Part shown: positions 24,737-34,212 of the stretch, piece by piece
Layout: the number at the start of each line of letters is the position of its first letter
How positions within the stretch are numbered: position 1 is the stretch's first letter
Assembly (NCBI RefSeq): GCF_000559025.1
Contig: NZ_JAAN01000030.1
Coordinates: forward strand, 62,001 to 126,000
Reading direction: 5' to 3'
DNA: 64,000 nucleotides
Origin: Luteimonas huabeiensis HB2
Lineage (GTDB): Bacteria; Pseudomonadota; Gammaproteobacteria; Xanthomonadales; Xanthomonadaceae
The notes under the pieces: generated by a model
Databases searched by the model: none
What the model saw: the letters and a program-made list of their open reading frames with translations, nothing else
What the model was told of the DNA's origin: nothing
Position numbers and translations under genes: made by a program

Positions 24737-25444
24737 ATGCGCCGCGACCCACCGCTTCCCTACACGGTATTGATCGTCGAGGACGAACCGACCATCGCCG
24801 ACAACGTGGCGCTCGTGCTGGAGAGCGAGGGGCTCACGCCGGACATCGCCGGCGACGGCCGGACCGCGCTGCGGCGGCTGGAGGAGGACGCCTACGACCT
24901 GGTCGTGCTCGACATCGGCCTGCCCGGCATGGACGGGCTGCGCCTGCTCGAGCGGATGCGCAACGATCTGCAGCTGGCCACGCCGGTGCTGATGCTCACC
25001 GCGCGCGCCGCCCTGGAGGACAAGCGGCAGGGCTTCTCCGGCGGTGCGGACGACTACCTCACCAAGCCGTTCGCGATGGACGAGCTGCTGATGCGGGCCA
25101 AGGCCCTGATCCGCAGGTCGAAGCAACTGGCCGATACCGCGCACGCGCTGGAATTCGGCCCCCTGCGCTACGTGCCCGCCGACCAGCGCGCGACCGTCGC
25201 CGGGCAGGAAGTGAAGCTGCCGCGCAAGAGCATGCTGATCCTGGAGATGCTGATGCGCTACTCCGGGCGGGTGGTGCCCCGGCAGAAGCTGGAAGAGTAC
25301 CTGTGGCACGGCGAGCCGCCGTCGCCGGAGGCGCTGCGCGGCCAGGTGCACCTGCTGCGCAAGACGCTGCACGCCCATGGCTTCGACGGCATCGACACCG
25401 TCCACGGCGTGGGCTGGCGACTGATCGCGGCGCGCTCCGGATGA
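24737..25444 (+). CDS. OmpR-type response regulator (PfeR/PirR-like)
   Basis: A 235-residue response regulator. The receiver domain (about 9-125) has the phosphoacceptor Asp59 in YDLVVLDIGLPG, acidic VEDEP near 14 and Lys in LTKPF. The C-terminal winged helix (about 140-232) has LPRKSMLILEMLMRYSGRVV and HGVGWRL. The ATG at 24737 follows acaggac. It is coupled to the kinase by ATGA and divergent from a catecholate receptor. This is the arrangement of PfeRS/PirRS, which induce receptors when the ferric catecholate is present. The role is inferred from that context. Confidence 0.9.
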   Translation: MRRDPPLPYTVLIVEDEPTIADNVALVLESEGLTPDIAGDGRTALRRLEEDAYDLVVLDIGLPGMDGLRLLERMRNDLQLATPVLMLTARAALEDKRQGFSGGADDYLTKPFAMDELLMRAKALIRRSKQLADTAHALEFGPLRYVPADQRATVAGQEVKLPRKSMLILEMLMRYSGRVVPRQKLEEYLWHGEPPSPEALRGQVHLLRKTLHAHGFDGIDTVHGVGWRLIAARSG

Positions 25445-26655
25445 AGCGCGGCAGGTCGATCGCCTGGCGCATCCGCTTCGCGCTGACCTCGCTGACCAGC
25501 GTGGCGCTGCTGCTGGCGGGACTGCTGGCCTTCTACACCTACCACCGGATGGAAACCGCCATGGTCGGCGACCTGGTGCGCGGCGAGGCCGAGCGCCTCA
25601 ACGCCAGGCTGGCCGACGTCGGCGACCGCTGGGAACAGCCGTTCGAGCGCGAGTACGGCCCGGCGCTGTTCGTCTGGGGCGAATCCGACCGCGTGCGGGC
25701 GCCGAACATGCCCGCGCAGCTGCGCGAACTGTCCCTGGGCATGCACGCGATCGAGCGTCCCGGCGGGGACTGGCACGTCCTCGTTTCGGCCGCCCGGGAC
25801 GGGCGCACCTACGTGCTCTACGACACCACGCTGCTGGATCGCCAGCAGTGGAGGTTCGCCATCGCGCTGGCGGCCATCGTGGCCGCGTTCTCGCTGCTGG
25901 CGTTGCTGGTCAGCGGCAGGGTGGCGCGCTGGCTGGTGACCCCGATCAACGCGATGACCGACCGCCTGGCGCGCTGGGCGCCCGGCGGCGGCGTGGACGA
26001 CATCGACGACGCGGACGAGGCCGCTCGCCTGCTGGAAGTGTTCAACCGCGTCCAGGACCAGGTGGACTCGGCCATCGCCGACCAGAAGGAGTTCTCGGCC
26101 AACCTGCACCACGAGATCAGGACCCCGCTGGCGATCATCCGGAGCGACGCGGAGGTGATGGCCAGGCACCGCGCGATGACGCCGGAGGACGCCGCGTCCC
26201 GGCTGCGCCGCATCGTCGCCGCGGTGGGCGAGATCGGCCAGTCGCTCGAAAGCACCTACAGCCTCGCCCACGCCAGGGCCGACGACGTGGATCCGGCGCA
26301 GGAGGAAACGCTCAGCCGGCCGGCCCTGCTGACCGTGGTCCGCAACGTCATCCGCAACGCGGCGATGCACGCCGCTCCGGCGACGCTGACCGTCGCCTCC
26401 ATCCCCGGCGGCTTGCGCTTCACCGATACCGGGCCGGGCATCGCGCAGGCGCAGCTGCCGCACGTCTTCGACCGCTACTTCAGCGGCCGCCGCCGGGACC
26501 TGCCCCCCGAAGCCCGGGACGCCGGCCTGCACCGGCCGGGGCTGGGGCTGGCGATCGCCAAGCGCGTCTGCGCGATCCAGTCCTGGTCGCTGGACGTGGA
26601 GTCGCCGGTGGCCGGCGGCCGGGGCACCCGCTTCGTATTGCGCTTCCGCGACTGA
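25441..26655 (+). CDS. Sensor histidine kinase (PfeS/PirS-like)
   Basis: A 404-residue membrane kinase. The first membrane helix is at about 12-34 (FALTSLTSVALLLAGLLAFY). A short periplasmic sensor of about 100 residues follows, then a second helix at 138-158 and a HAMP-like linker. The H-box is NLHHEIRTPLAII with His224. The ATP-binding domain has the N-box VVRNVIRNAAMHA and DTGPGIAQAQLPHVFDRYF, and GLGLAIAKRV near the end. It partners the response regulator it overlaps by 4 nt. By position it should sense iron-catecholate complexes in the periplasm. Confidence 0.9.
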   Translation: MKRGRSIAWRIRFALTSLTSVALLLAGLLAFYTYHRMETAMVGDLVRGEAERLNARLADVGDRWEQPFEREYGPALFVWGESDRVRAPNMPAQLRELSLGMHAIERPGGDWHVLVSAARDGRTYVLYDTTLLDRQQWRFAIALAAIVAAFSLLALLVSGRVARWLVTPINAMTDRLARWAPGGGVDDIDDADEAARLLEVFNRVQDQVDSAIADQKEFSANLHHEIRTPLAIIRSDAEVMARHRAMTPEDAASRLRRIVAAVGEIGQSLESTYSLAHARADDVDPAQEETLSRPALLTVVRNVIRNAAMHAAPATLTVASIPGGLRFTDTGPGIAQAQLPHVFDRYFSGRRRDLPPEARDAGLHRPGLGLAIAKRVCAIQSWSLDVESPVAGGRGTRFVLRFRD

Positions 26656-26710
26656 GGACCGGCCGGCAGGCGGCCGCGCCGCCGGACGAGGGTCCGCCCA
26701 GGCCAATCCG

Positions 26711-26731
26711 TATTGATAATTATTCGCATTA
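26711..26731 (+). promoter_or_regulatory. Fur box upstream of catecholate receptor
   Basis: ttgataattattcgcatt is a strong match to the Fur consensus (gataat-x-att-style hexamers). It is followed by aaaattatcgtta, a probable extended second site. The 40-bp AT-rich patch stands out in GC-rich DNA and lies about 100 bp upstream of the receptor ATG. Its core is nearly the same as the site at 28966. Confidence 0.7.
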
Positions 26732-26831
26732 AAATTATCGTTAAGAGACGGTTCCGCCGGGACCGCCCTCCAGACGCCACGTTCTCTTTCGCCGGTCCGG
26801 CGCCGGCCGCGAACCTCTCCGGACACACCCC

Positions 26832-28907
26832 ATGCCGTCGATCCCCACCCCCTCGCCCCGCCGCTCCTCCCGCCGCCTGGCCCCGCTCGCGGGCGCGATC
26901 GGCCTGGCCCTGTGCTGCAGCGCGCTGGCCGACGACGCCGTCGAGCCCGATGCCCGGGAGCTGGAAACCGTCGTCGTCACCGCGACCGGCGTCCAGCAGT
27001 GGATCAAGGACGCGCCGGCGAGCATCAGCGTCATCACCCGCGAGGAGATCGAGCGCAAGCCGGTCAGCAGCATCGGCCAGTTGCTGAGCACCGTCCCCGG
27101 CGTGACCGGCGGCTACGCGCTGTCGGGCGCGCAGTCCAAGATCCGCCTGCGCGGCCTGCCCGAGCAGTACACGCTGATCCTGATCGACGGGCGCCGCCAG
27201 GGCAATTCCTCCGGCGTGAACTACCGCGACGACCTCGGCCCGCAGGATCTGAACTGGTTGTCTGCCGACATGATCGAGCGCATCGAGGTGGTCCGCGGCC
27301 CGATGTCGTCGCTGTACGGCTCCGACGCGATGGGCGGCGTGATCAACATCATCACCCGCAAGATCGCCCCCGAATGGCGCGGCTCGGCGACCTACAACTA
27401 CAGCCGCCCGGACGCCTCCGACCGTGGCGACACCTTCCAGATCGGCGCGCAGTTCAGCGGCCCGCTGACCGACGCGCTCGGGCTGCGCGTGGGCGCCAGC
27501 CTGACCGACCGCGCCTCCGACACCGGCGCCGGCAAGACGCCCGGCAACCAGGCCGAGAACCTCAATGCGCTGCTCCACTGGCGGATCGGCGACGACCACA
27601 CGCTCGGCCTGGAAGCCTCGCGCGGCGTCCAGCGCGCCAGCGGCGCGGGCGAGGTCGCGGCCTGGGGCCTGTCCAAGCTGGTGCACCGCGGCTACGTCGC
27701 CACCCACGACGGCCGCTACGGCGACGCCGCCACCTCCAAGACCACGCTGGCGCAGAACGAGTACGAGGACGAAGGCAGCGACGTGGGCACCTGGTCCAAG
27801 GAAACGGTCCTGGACGCGGTGTTCAACACCGGCTTCGACTGGGGCGTCGCGCACGCGCTCAACGTCGGCGGACAATGGAAGCGCGAGCAGCTGCGCAACC
27901 CGTCCACGATCGGCACGGTCCCGGTGACCTGGGCCGGCAGCGGCCGCATCGCCCCGGAGAACGAGGCCGATGCCTGGGCGCTGTTCGCCGAGGATCACCT
28001 CTCGCTGCACGACGCCTTCACCCTGACCCTGGGCCTGCGCTGGGACAACACCGAGAACTACGACGACAACCTGAGCCCGCGCGTCTACGGCGTCTGGCAC
28101 CCGAGCGCCGACTGGACCGTGCGCGGCGGCGTGTCGCGCGGCTTCCGCGCGCCCAACCTCAAGCAGGGCACCGCCGGCGCCGCCACCCAGTCGCGCGGCA
28201 ACGGTTGCAGCAGCCTGGTCGTGGAAGGCTGGACCAACCGGTCGGTGAACGCCGACGGCTCGACCGGCTGCTACATGGCCGGCAATCCGGACCTGGAGCC
28301 GGAGACCAGCACCAACTACGAGATCGGTGCCGGCTTCGACCGCAACGGCTGGTCGGTGGCCGCCACCTACTTCCACACCGATTTCGACGACAAGATCGAG
28401 CAGGCGCCGCTGCGCGACCTGCCCGGCTTCGATTCCAGCTTCGTCAACGGCTACTGGTGGACGGTGGCGCAGAACATCGAGCAAGCGCGCACCCGCGGCA
28501 TCGAGGCCAGCCTGGTCGTGCCGCTGCACGAGCGCCTGACCTGGACGGTCAATGCCACCCGGATGCTGGAATCGAAGAACCGCAGCACCGGCGCCAACCT
28601 GCTGGTGGTGCCGAAGATCACCGCCAACGCCTCGCTGGACTGGCGCGTCAGCGACGCCTGGTCGCTGAACCTGAGCGCGCAGCACATCGGCGAGCAACTG
28701 GTCGCCACGGAGGCCGGCAGCCGTTCCGGGCCGACCTTCGCCAAGGCCTACACCACCTGGGACCTGGCGACCGGCTTCGACGTCAACCGCCACCTGACCC
28801 TGCGCGCCGGCGTGCGCAACCTGACCGACGAGTCGACCCTGGAGGAAGGCAACAACTACGACGGCGGCGCGCGCACCTATTTCGTGGGCCTGACCGCGCG
28901 CTACTGA
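26832..28907 (+). CDS. TonB-dependent siderophore receptor (CirA/FepA group)
   Basis: A 691-residue outer-membrane receptor with a signal peptide at about 1-34 ending SALA. The TonB box is ELETVVVTA near 44. The plug contains ASISVITREEIERKPVSSIG, SKIRLRGLPEQYTLILIDGR and IERIEVVRGPMSSLYGSDAMGGVINI (as separate blocks). The barrel ends in FVGLTARY. Overall it resembles the CirA/IrgA/FepA receptors for catecholates and their linear breakdown products. It has its own Fur-box-like promoter and is followed by fepA in the same direction. The ligand is not defined by the sequence. Confidence 0.92.
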   Translation: MPSIPTPSPRRSSRRLAPLAGAIGLALCCSALADDAVEPDARELETVVVTATGVQQWIKDAPASISVITREEIERKPVSSIGQLLSTVPGVTGGYALSGAQSKIRLRGLPEQYTLILIDGRRQGNSSGVNYRDDLGPQDLNWLSADMIERIEVVRGPMSSLYGSDAMGGVINIITRKIAPEWRGSATYNYSRPDASDRGDTFQIGAQFSGPLTDALGLRVGASLTDRASDTGAGKTPGNQAENLNALLHWRIGDDHTLGLEASRGVQRASGAGEVAAWGLSKLVHRGYVATHDGRYGDAATSKTTLAQNEYEDEGSDVGTWSKETVLDAVFNTGFDWGVAHALNVGGQWKREQLRNPSTIGTVPVTWAGSGRIAPENEADAWALFAEDHLSLHDAFTLTLGLRWDNTENYDDNLSPRVYGVWHPSADWTVRGGVSRGFRAPNLKQGTAGAATQSRGNGCSSLVVEGWTNRSVNADGSTGCYMAGNPDLEPETSTNYEIGAGFDRNGWSVAATYFHTDFDDKIEQAPLRDLPGFDSSFVNGYWWTVAQNIEQARTRGIEASLVVPLHERLTWTVNATRMLESKNRSTGANLLVVPKITANASLDWRVSDAWSLNLSAQHIGEQLVATEAGSRSGPTFAKAYTTWDLATGFDVNRHLTLRAGVRNLTDESTLEEGNNYDGGARTYFVGLTARY

Positions 28908-28965
28908 CGCCGCCCGGGCCGGACGCGGCGGCGCACCCGCCCGTCCGACCAGCCGGCCCGGAAGT

Positions 28966-28985
28966 TATTGATAACCATTCGCAGC
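28966..28985 (+). promoter_or_regulatory. Fur box upstream of the FepA-like receptor
   Basis: tattgataaccattcgcag shares ttgata-a-attcgca with the site at 26711-26731. It is followed by aacctatcattc. It lies about 100 bp upstream of the fepA ATG at 29085, the same distance as for the previous receptor. This supports co-regulation of both receptors by iron. Confidence 0.7.
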
Positions 28986-29084
28986 AAACCTATCATTCGG
29001 CGGGCCGCCCGGCCCCGCCCCTCCCGCTTCCTGCGCCCGTCCGAGCCGTTGCCGGACGCGCCCGGCACACGCCTGGACATCCCC

Positions 29085-31337
29085 ATGCCCCGTTCCCGCC
29101 CCCGCGTTTGCATCCTGTCCACCGCCGTCGCGCTGACGCTCGCATGGCCGGCCGCGGCGCAGACCGCCGGCGAGGACGGGCAGGATCCGGTCGAGTTCGA
29201 CGCCGTCCGCGTCACCGCCGAACAGATCGCCCGCCAGGCGCTGGGATCCTCGGTGGTGCTCGCCGAGGACATCGAGCGGCAGCCGCCGCGCAACGACATC
29301 TCCGAACTGCTGCGCACGCTGCCGGGCGTCAACCTGACCGGCAACTCGACCAGCGGCCAGCGCGGCAACAACCGCCAGATCGACATCCGCGGCATGGGGC
29401 CCGAGAACACCCTGATCCTGATCGACGGCAAGCCGGTGTCCAGCCGCAACTCGGTGCGCTACGGCTGGCGCGGCGAGCGCGACAGCCGCGGCGACACCAA
29501 CTGGGTGCCGGCCGAGCAGATCGAGCGCATCGAGGTGCTGCGCGGCCCGGCGGCGGCGCGCTACGGCAACGGCGCCGCCGGCGGCGTGGTCAACATCGTC
29601 ACCCGGCTGCCGACCGAGACCTTCAGCGGCTCGCTGAACCTCTACGGACAGGTGCCGCAGCACCGCGTCGACGGCGGCAGCCAGCGCGCCGGCGTGCAGA
29701 TGAGCGGGCCGCTGGGCGAGCGGCTGTCGTTCCGCCTCGCCGCCAACCTGTCCAAGGCCGATTCCGACGACTTCGACATCAACAAGGACCACGCCTCGCG
29801 CCGCAGCGGCACCAACGCCGGCACCTTCCCGGCCGGCCGCGAAGGCGTGCGCAACCGCAACCTCGACGGCACGCTGTACTGGGAACTCACCCCCGACCAC
29901 CGCATCGACCTGGGCGCCGGCTTCTCGCGCCAGGGCAACATCTACGCCGGCGACACCCAGAACACCAACCGCAATCCCGAGGTGCTGGAACGGATCGGCA
30001 CCGAGACCAACCGCCTCTACCGCCAGACCTACGACATCGCCCATCGCGGCCGCTACGGCGACGACACCACGTCGCTGAGCTACGTGGCGCTGGAGCGCAC
30101 CCGCAACGTCCGCCTGCTGGAGGGCCTGGCCGGCGGCACCGAGGGCATCTTCATCGTCGACGGCGGATTCGGCGACATCGACCTGCGCAACCTGACCGTG
30201 CACGGCGAGGTCAGCCGCACCGTCGCCGGCGACCGTGCCGACCACGTGCTGACGTTCGGGGTCGAAGGCGTGGACAGCCGCATCGAGGACAACGCCTCCG
30301 CGCTCAAGGATCGCAACCCGCAGCCCAACGTCCCGCCGCCGCCCGTGGCCTGGGAAGGCACCGCGAAGGCGCGCATCCTGTCGGCCTTCGCCGAGGACAA
30401 CATCTACCTGGGCGAGCGCTGGACGCTGACCCCCGGCCTGCGCTTCGACCACCACGACCGCTACGGCAACAACTGGAGCCCGGCCCTCAACGCCTCGTTC
30501 CAGCTCGCCCCGGACTGGACGCTCAAGGCCGGCATCGCGCGCGCCTACAAGGCGCCCAACCTGTATCAGGGCAACGCGGGCTACGCGCTGTTCAGCGCCG
30601 GCATCGGCTGCTGGGGCGGCGGCGGCCCGTGCTTCCTGGTCGGCAACCCGGACCTGGACGCCGAAACCAGCGTCAACCAGGAGCTGGGCATCGAATACGC
30701 CCGCCGCGACGTGCAGGCGACCCTGACCTGGTTCCGCAACGACTACCGCGACAAGGTCGAGGCCGGGCACGCCGTCGTCGCAACGGTGACCAATCCGGTC
30801 AACGGCGCCGTCGTCGACGTCTTCCGCTGGGAAAACGTGCCGAAGGCGGTGGTCGAGGGCATCGAGGGCAACCTCAGGCTGCCGCTGGCCGACGGCATCG
30901 CCTGGAGCACCAACTTCACCTACATGCTCGAGTCCGAGAACAAGACCACGGGCGAGTACCTGTCCACGATCCCGCGCTACACCATCAACACCCTGCTCGA
31001 CTGGCAGGCGAGCGAGCGCCTCTCGGTGCTGGCCAAGGGCACCTTCTACGGCGAGCAGAAGCCGCAGAAGTTCGACTACCAGGGCCTGCCGGCGACCGGC
31101 AGCGCCGCCGACCGCATGCCGGCCTACGCGCTGCTGGGCCTGAGCCTGCGCTACCGCATCACCGACACGGTCAACGTGGTGACCGGCGTCGACAACCTGC
31201 TCGACAAGCGGATCTTCCGCCGCGGCAACGCCTCCGGCGTGAACATCGGCACCCCCAACGAGATCCAGGGCGCCGGCGCCTACACCTACAACGAGCCGGG
31301 ACGCGCCTGGTTCGTTGGTGTCAATATCGGTTTCTGA
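29085..31337 (+). CDS. fepA: FepA-like TonB-dependent enterobactin receptor
   Basis: A 750-residue outer-membrane receptor, close to the 746 residues of E. coli FepA. The signal peptide ends WPAAAQ (about 25). The TonB-box region is EFDAVRVTAE. Plug motifs follow FepA order: LGSSVVLAEDIERQPPRNDI, SELLRTLPGVNLTGNSTSGQ, RGNNRQIDIRGMGPENTLIL and IERIEVLRGPAAARYGNGAA. The barrel contains VGNPDLDAETSVNQELGIEY and ends VGVNIGF. ATG 29085 is chosen because upstream in-frame codons extend through the Fur box and lack a signal peptide. The esterase gene follows after 22 bp. The expected ligand is the ferric tris-catechol trilactone made by the operon at 10-19.7 kb. Confidence 0.93.
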   Translation: MPRSRPRVCILSTAVALTLAWPAAAQTAGEDGQDPVEFDAVRVTAEQIARQALGSSVVLAEDIERQPPRNDISELLRTLPGVNLTGNSTSGQRGNNRQIDIRGMGPENTLILIDGKPVSSRNSVRYGWRGERDSRGDTNWVPAEQIERIEVLRGPAAARYGNGAAGGVVNIVTRLPTETFSGSLNLYGQVPQHRVDGGSQRAGVQMSGPLGERLSFRLAANLSKADSDDFDINKDHASRRSGTNAGTFPAGREGVRNRNLDGTLYWELTPDHRIDLGAGFSRQGNIYAGDTQNTNRNPEVLERIGTETNRLYRQTYDIAHRGRYGDDTTSLSYVALERTRNVRLLEGLAGGTEGIFIVDGGFGDIDLRNLTVHGEVSRTVAGDRADHVLTFGVEGVDSRIEDNASALKDRNPQPNVPPPPVAWEGTAKARILSAFAEDNIYLGERWTLTPGLRFDHHDRYGNNWSPALNASFQLAPDWTLKAGIARAYKAPNLYQGNAGYALFSAGIGCWGGGGPCFLVGNPDLDAETSVNQELGIEYARRDVQATLTWFRNDYRDKVEAGHAVVATVTNPVNGAVVDVFRWENVPKAVVEGIEGNLRLPLADGIAWSTNFTYMLESENKTTGEYLSTIPRYTINTLLDWQASERLSVLAKGTFYGEQKPQKFDYQGLPATGSAADRMPAYALLGLSLRYRITDTVNVVTGVDNLLDKRIFRRGNASGVNIGTPNEIQGAGAYTYNEPGRAWFVGVNIGF

Positions 31338-31359
31338 CCTGCATGTCCGCGAAACCGCA

Positions 31360-32385
31360 ATGACCCAGCCCCTCGCCCCCCGGGCCGTCGCCGTGGCCGT
31401 GGCCACGGGACTGCTGACCGCCGGCTGCCTGGCCGTGCCCATGCCGGCGGCCGCGCAGCAGCGCAACCCGCAGCAGACCATCGGCGAGACCGTGGCCGAT
31501 CGCGCCTCGGCGCACTACGCGTTCGAGCGCTTCACCGTGTCCAGCGCCGATCGCAGCCGCACCTGGCGGGTCCAGCTCGCGGTGCCGAAATCGGCGCCGC
31601 CGCCGGGCGGCTTCCCGGCGTTCTGGATGCTCGACGGCAACGCCGCGCTGATCGAGTTCGACGACGCGCTGCTGGCCGAGCTGGCCGCGCAGCCGGAGCC
31701 GCACGTGCTGGTGTTCGTCGGCTACGACAACGACCTGCGCATCGACTCGGCCGCGCGCACCCGCGACTACACGCCGGTCGAGGGCGAGCGGCCGATGCGC
31801 GACGGCACCACCCTCGTGGGCGGCGGCGGCGCCGACGCGCTGCTGGAGACGATCGAACGCCAGATCCGCCCCGAGCTGCGCGAGCGCGTGGCCATCGATC
31901 CGGCGCGGCAGGCGCTGTGGGGCCACTCGCTGGCCGGCCTGTTCGCGCTGCACACGCTGTACACGCGCCCCGGCGCGTTCGCCGCCTACGCCGCGGGCAG
32001 CCCGTCCCTGTGGTGGGGCGACGGCGCGCTGCTGGACGCGCCCGAGCGGCGCTTCGCGGCCCACAATGCCGGGCGCCGCGTGCGCGTGCTGCTGAGCCTG
32101 GGCGGCGGCGAGCGCGCGCGCAGCGTCGATCACCGCGACCTGTCCGACCCGCGGGTGCGGGTGCACCTGCGCCGGATCGAGGCGGCGCCGCCGGATTCCG
32201 CCGAGCGGCTGGCCGAACGGCTGTCGCGGGTCGAGGGCGTCGAGGTCGAGTACCGCGAGTTCCCCGGCCTGACCCACGGCCCGATGTTCCGCGCCTCGCT
32301 GATGTGGGCGCTGCACGCGATCGCCGGCGTCGCCGATCGCAGCGGCACGCCCAGCCCCGCCGGCGACCTGGGCCCGGCGCGATGA
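31360..32385 (+). CDS. Periplasmic alpha/beta-hydrolase, probable siderophore esterase (IroE-like lipoprotein)
   Basis: A 341-residue esterase-D-type alpha/beta hydrolase. The N-terminus has a hydrophobic signal with the lipobox LTAGC (Cys23), suggesting a lipoprotein anchored in the periplasm. The nucleophile elbow is WGHSLAGLF with Ser190. YAAGSPSLWW and the C-terminal FPGLTHGPMF with the likely catalytic His complete the fold. IroE- and Fes-type enzymes hydrolyse the trilactone of enterobactin or salmochelin. A periplasmic location fits IroE rather than cytoplasmic Fes. It is only 22 bp after fepA, so it is probably co-transcribed under the same Fur control. Confidence 0.85.
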   Translation: MTQPLAPRAVAVAVATGLLTAGCLAVPMPAAAQQRNPQQTIGETVADRASAHYAFERFTVSSADRSRTWRVQLAVPKSAPPPGGFPAFWMLDGNAALIEFDDALLAELAAQPEPHVLVFVGYDNDLRIDSAARTRDYTPVEGERPMRDGTTLVGGGGADALLETIERQIRPELRERVAIDPARQALWGHSLAGLFALHTLYTRPGAFAAYAAGSPSLWWGDGALLDAPERRFAAHNAGRRVRVLLSLGGGERARSVDHRDLSDPRVRVHLRRIEAAPPDSAERLAERLSRVEGVEVEYREFPGLTHGPMFRASLMWALHAIAGVADRSGTPSPAGDLGPAR

Positions 32386-32554
32386 GCCTGCCGCGACGGC
32401 ACCCGGCGCCGGCATCGGTGCCGCCCATCCGCGGCGCCCGCATCGCCGATGCGCCGCGCGCGGCCCCCACGCTTTCCCGGCGGCGGCCACGCCTTCGCCG
32501 GCATTCCCTTCCGGGCCATTCCGGCTCCGGTGTTCACTTCGCAAGGAGTCCGCA

Positions 32555-33943
32555 ATGAAGAGGTCGCGTTCCATCCCCACCCGGCTGCGCATCGGCGCGC
32601 TCGGCCTGGCCCTGTCGCTGGCCGCCGGCTTCGCCGGCGCGCAGGTGTTCGGCCCCGCCGACACCGATTTCAAGGGCAGCGTGCGCGCCGCCACCCCGGT
32701 GGTGCTGCCGGGCAGCGAGATCGAGATCGGCGGCACCGGCTTCAAGCCCGGCCAGGCGATCACCCTGCTGCGCGGCGAGACCGCGCTCAACGCCGAGCCC
32801 TACGTGGCCGACGCGGACGGGCGTTTCTCCGCCAAGCTGCGGATCCCCGCCGATGCGGTCGCCGGCCGTCACCCGGTCGTCGTGCGCGTCGCCAACCCGG
32901 ATGCCGCCGCCGTGTTCGACCTGAAGATCTCCAAGGAGGTGCCGCTGTCGGGCCAGGACCGCTTCGACGTGGCCAGCCACAAGCTGGTCCAGGGCCTGTA
33001 CCAGTCCGCCTACAGCGCCGCGAGCGACGCGCTGTTCGTCACCGCCGCGGTCGGCCGCCCGCCGGTCACCCGCTCCGAGCTGCTGAAGGTCGACCCGGAG
33101 ACGCTGGAGATCGTCGCCCGCGTGACCCCGGCCCAGGTGCCGGGCCACGACGACGGCCGCGTGTTCGCCGTCTACGGCGTGGGCGTGGACGACGTCAACG
33201 GCAACGTCTGGGTCACCAACACCCGCGACAACACCGCCGCGGTCTACCGCCAGTCCGACCTGTCGCTGGTGCGCCAGTTCGAGCCGGGCACGGTGCCGCA
33301 CGCGCGCGACGTGCTGGTCGACACCCGCGACGGGCGCGTCTACGCCTCGGCGACCGGCGAGAACACCCTGACCGTGTTCGACGCCCGCACCCTCGAGGTG
33401 CTGGAGCCGGTGACGATCGAGTCCACCGTGCGCGGCGAAAAGTTCGGGCCGATGAGCCTCGACCTGGATCCGGCCACCGGCAAGGTCTACACCGTCAGCA
33501 TGTCCACCGGCGAGGCCGCGATCATCGACGGCGCCTCCGGCCGGGTCGAGCGCGTGTTCGCCCTGCCCAACGCCGCCGGCGCCTCCGGCATCGCCTACGA
33601 CCCGCGCGGCAAGCGCCTGTACGTGGCCTCCCAGGGCAGCGACAACCTGCTGATCGTCGATGCCGACAGCGGCGACGTGCTGCACGACGTCTACGTCGGC
33701 GCCGGCGCGCTCAACGTCGCCTTCGACCCGGTCTCCGGGCTGGCCTTCGTGCCCAGCCGCGGCGCCGGCACGATCACCGCGGTCGACGGCGACGGGCGGA
33801 TCGTGGCCAACCTGGACGGCGGCACGTTCCCCAACCACGTGACCGCCGACGGCCGCGGCCACGTGTTCGCGGTGAACAAGTCGCGCGGCGCGGACGACCC
33901 GGCCGGCGACCACATCCGCCGGATCGCGCCCAAGGCCCGCTGA
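32555..33943 (+). CDS. YncE-like secreted seven-bladed beta-propeller protein
   Basis: A 462-residue exported protein. The signal peptide is about 1-29 (ends FAGAQ). An Ig-like domain of about 95 residues follows (GSEIEIGGTGFKPGQAITLL). Then comes a YVTN/YncE-type beta-propeller with repeats such as DTRDGRVYASATGENTLTVF and DPRGKRLYVASQGSDNLLIV. E. coli YncE is an iron-regulated periplasmic protein, and this copy lies directly after the siderophore receptor and esterase genes. The start follows aaggag with ideal spacing. A role in iron uptake is inferred; the biochemical activity of the family is unclear. Confidence 0.85.
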   Translation: MKRSRSIPTRLRIGALGLALSLAAGFAGAQVFGPADTDFKGSVRAATPVVLPGSEIEIGGTGFKPGQAITLLRGETALNAEPYVADADGRFSAKLRIPADAVAGRHPVVVRVANPDAAAVFDLKISKEVPLSGQDRFDVASHKLVQGLYQSAYSAASDALFVTAAVGRPPVTRSELLKVDPETLEIVARVTPAQVPGHDDGRVFAVYGVGVDDVNGNVWVTNTRDNTAAVYRQSDLSLVRQFEPGTVPHARDVLVDTRDGRVYASATGENTLTVFDARTLEVLEPVTIESTVRGEKFGPMSLDLDPATGKVYTVSMSTGEAAIIDGASGRVERVFALPNAAGASGIAYDPRGKRLYVASQGSDNLLIVDADSGDVLHDVYVGAGALNVAFDPVSGLAFVPSRGAGTITAVDGDGRIVANLDGGTFPNHVTADGRGHVFAVNKSRGADDPAGDHIRRIAPKAR

Positions 33944-33954
33944 CCCGCGGCACC

Positions 33955-33983
33955 GGCCCCGGGGAGCCCCCCGGGGCCCTGTT
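33955..33983 (+). terminator. Strong terminator hairpin after the yncE-like gene
   Basis: A perfect 10-bp stem (ggccccgggg with ccccggggcc) and a 4-nt loop are followed by ctgttt. It begins 11 bp after the stop codon and probably marks the end of the iron-acquisition island on the plus strand. The next gene starts 230 bp later; the rest of that gap shows no coding signal. Confidence 0.7.
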
Positions 33984-34212
33984 TCGGAACCCGTCCCCGC
34001 CGGCAGGACGCCCGTCCCGCCGGCGCTCGTTCGACGCCCTGGACCCGCCAGGGTCCCGGCGCGCGCTGCTCCGCCCGCGCCTGGCCGCCACGCGGCCTCG
34101 CCCTCTTCCCGGCCGCCCGCGCCCGTACGCAGCGCGATCGCGCCGGCGAGGAAGCAATCGTCGCCGCGGCCGGCCTATCATCGGCCGTCGATCCCGATCC
34201 GGAGCAGCTCCT

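Noticed and set aside
26912..31363. A 1483-codon open frame spanning both receptor genes
   Set aside because: It runs across two clear TonB-receptor genes and an intergenic Fur box in another frame, with no recognisable domain.
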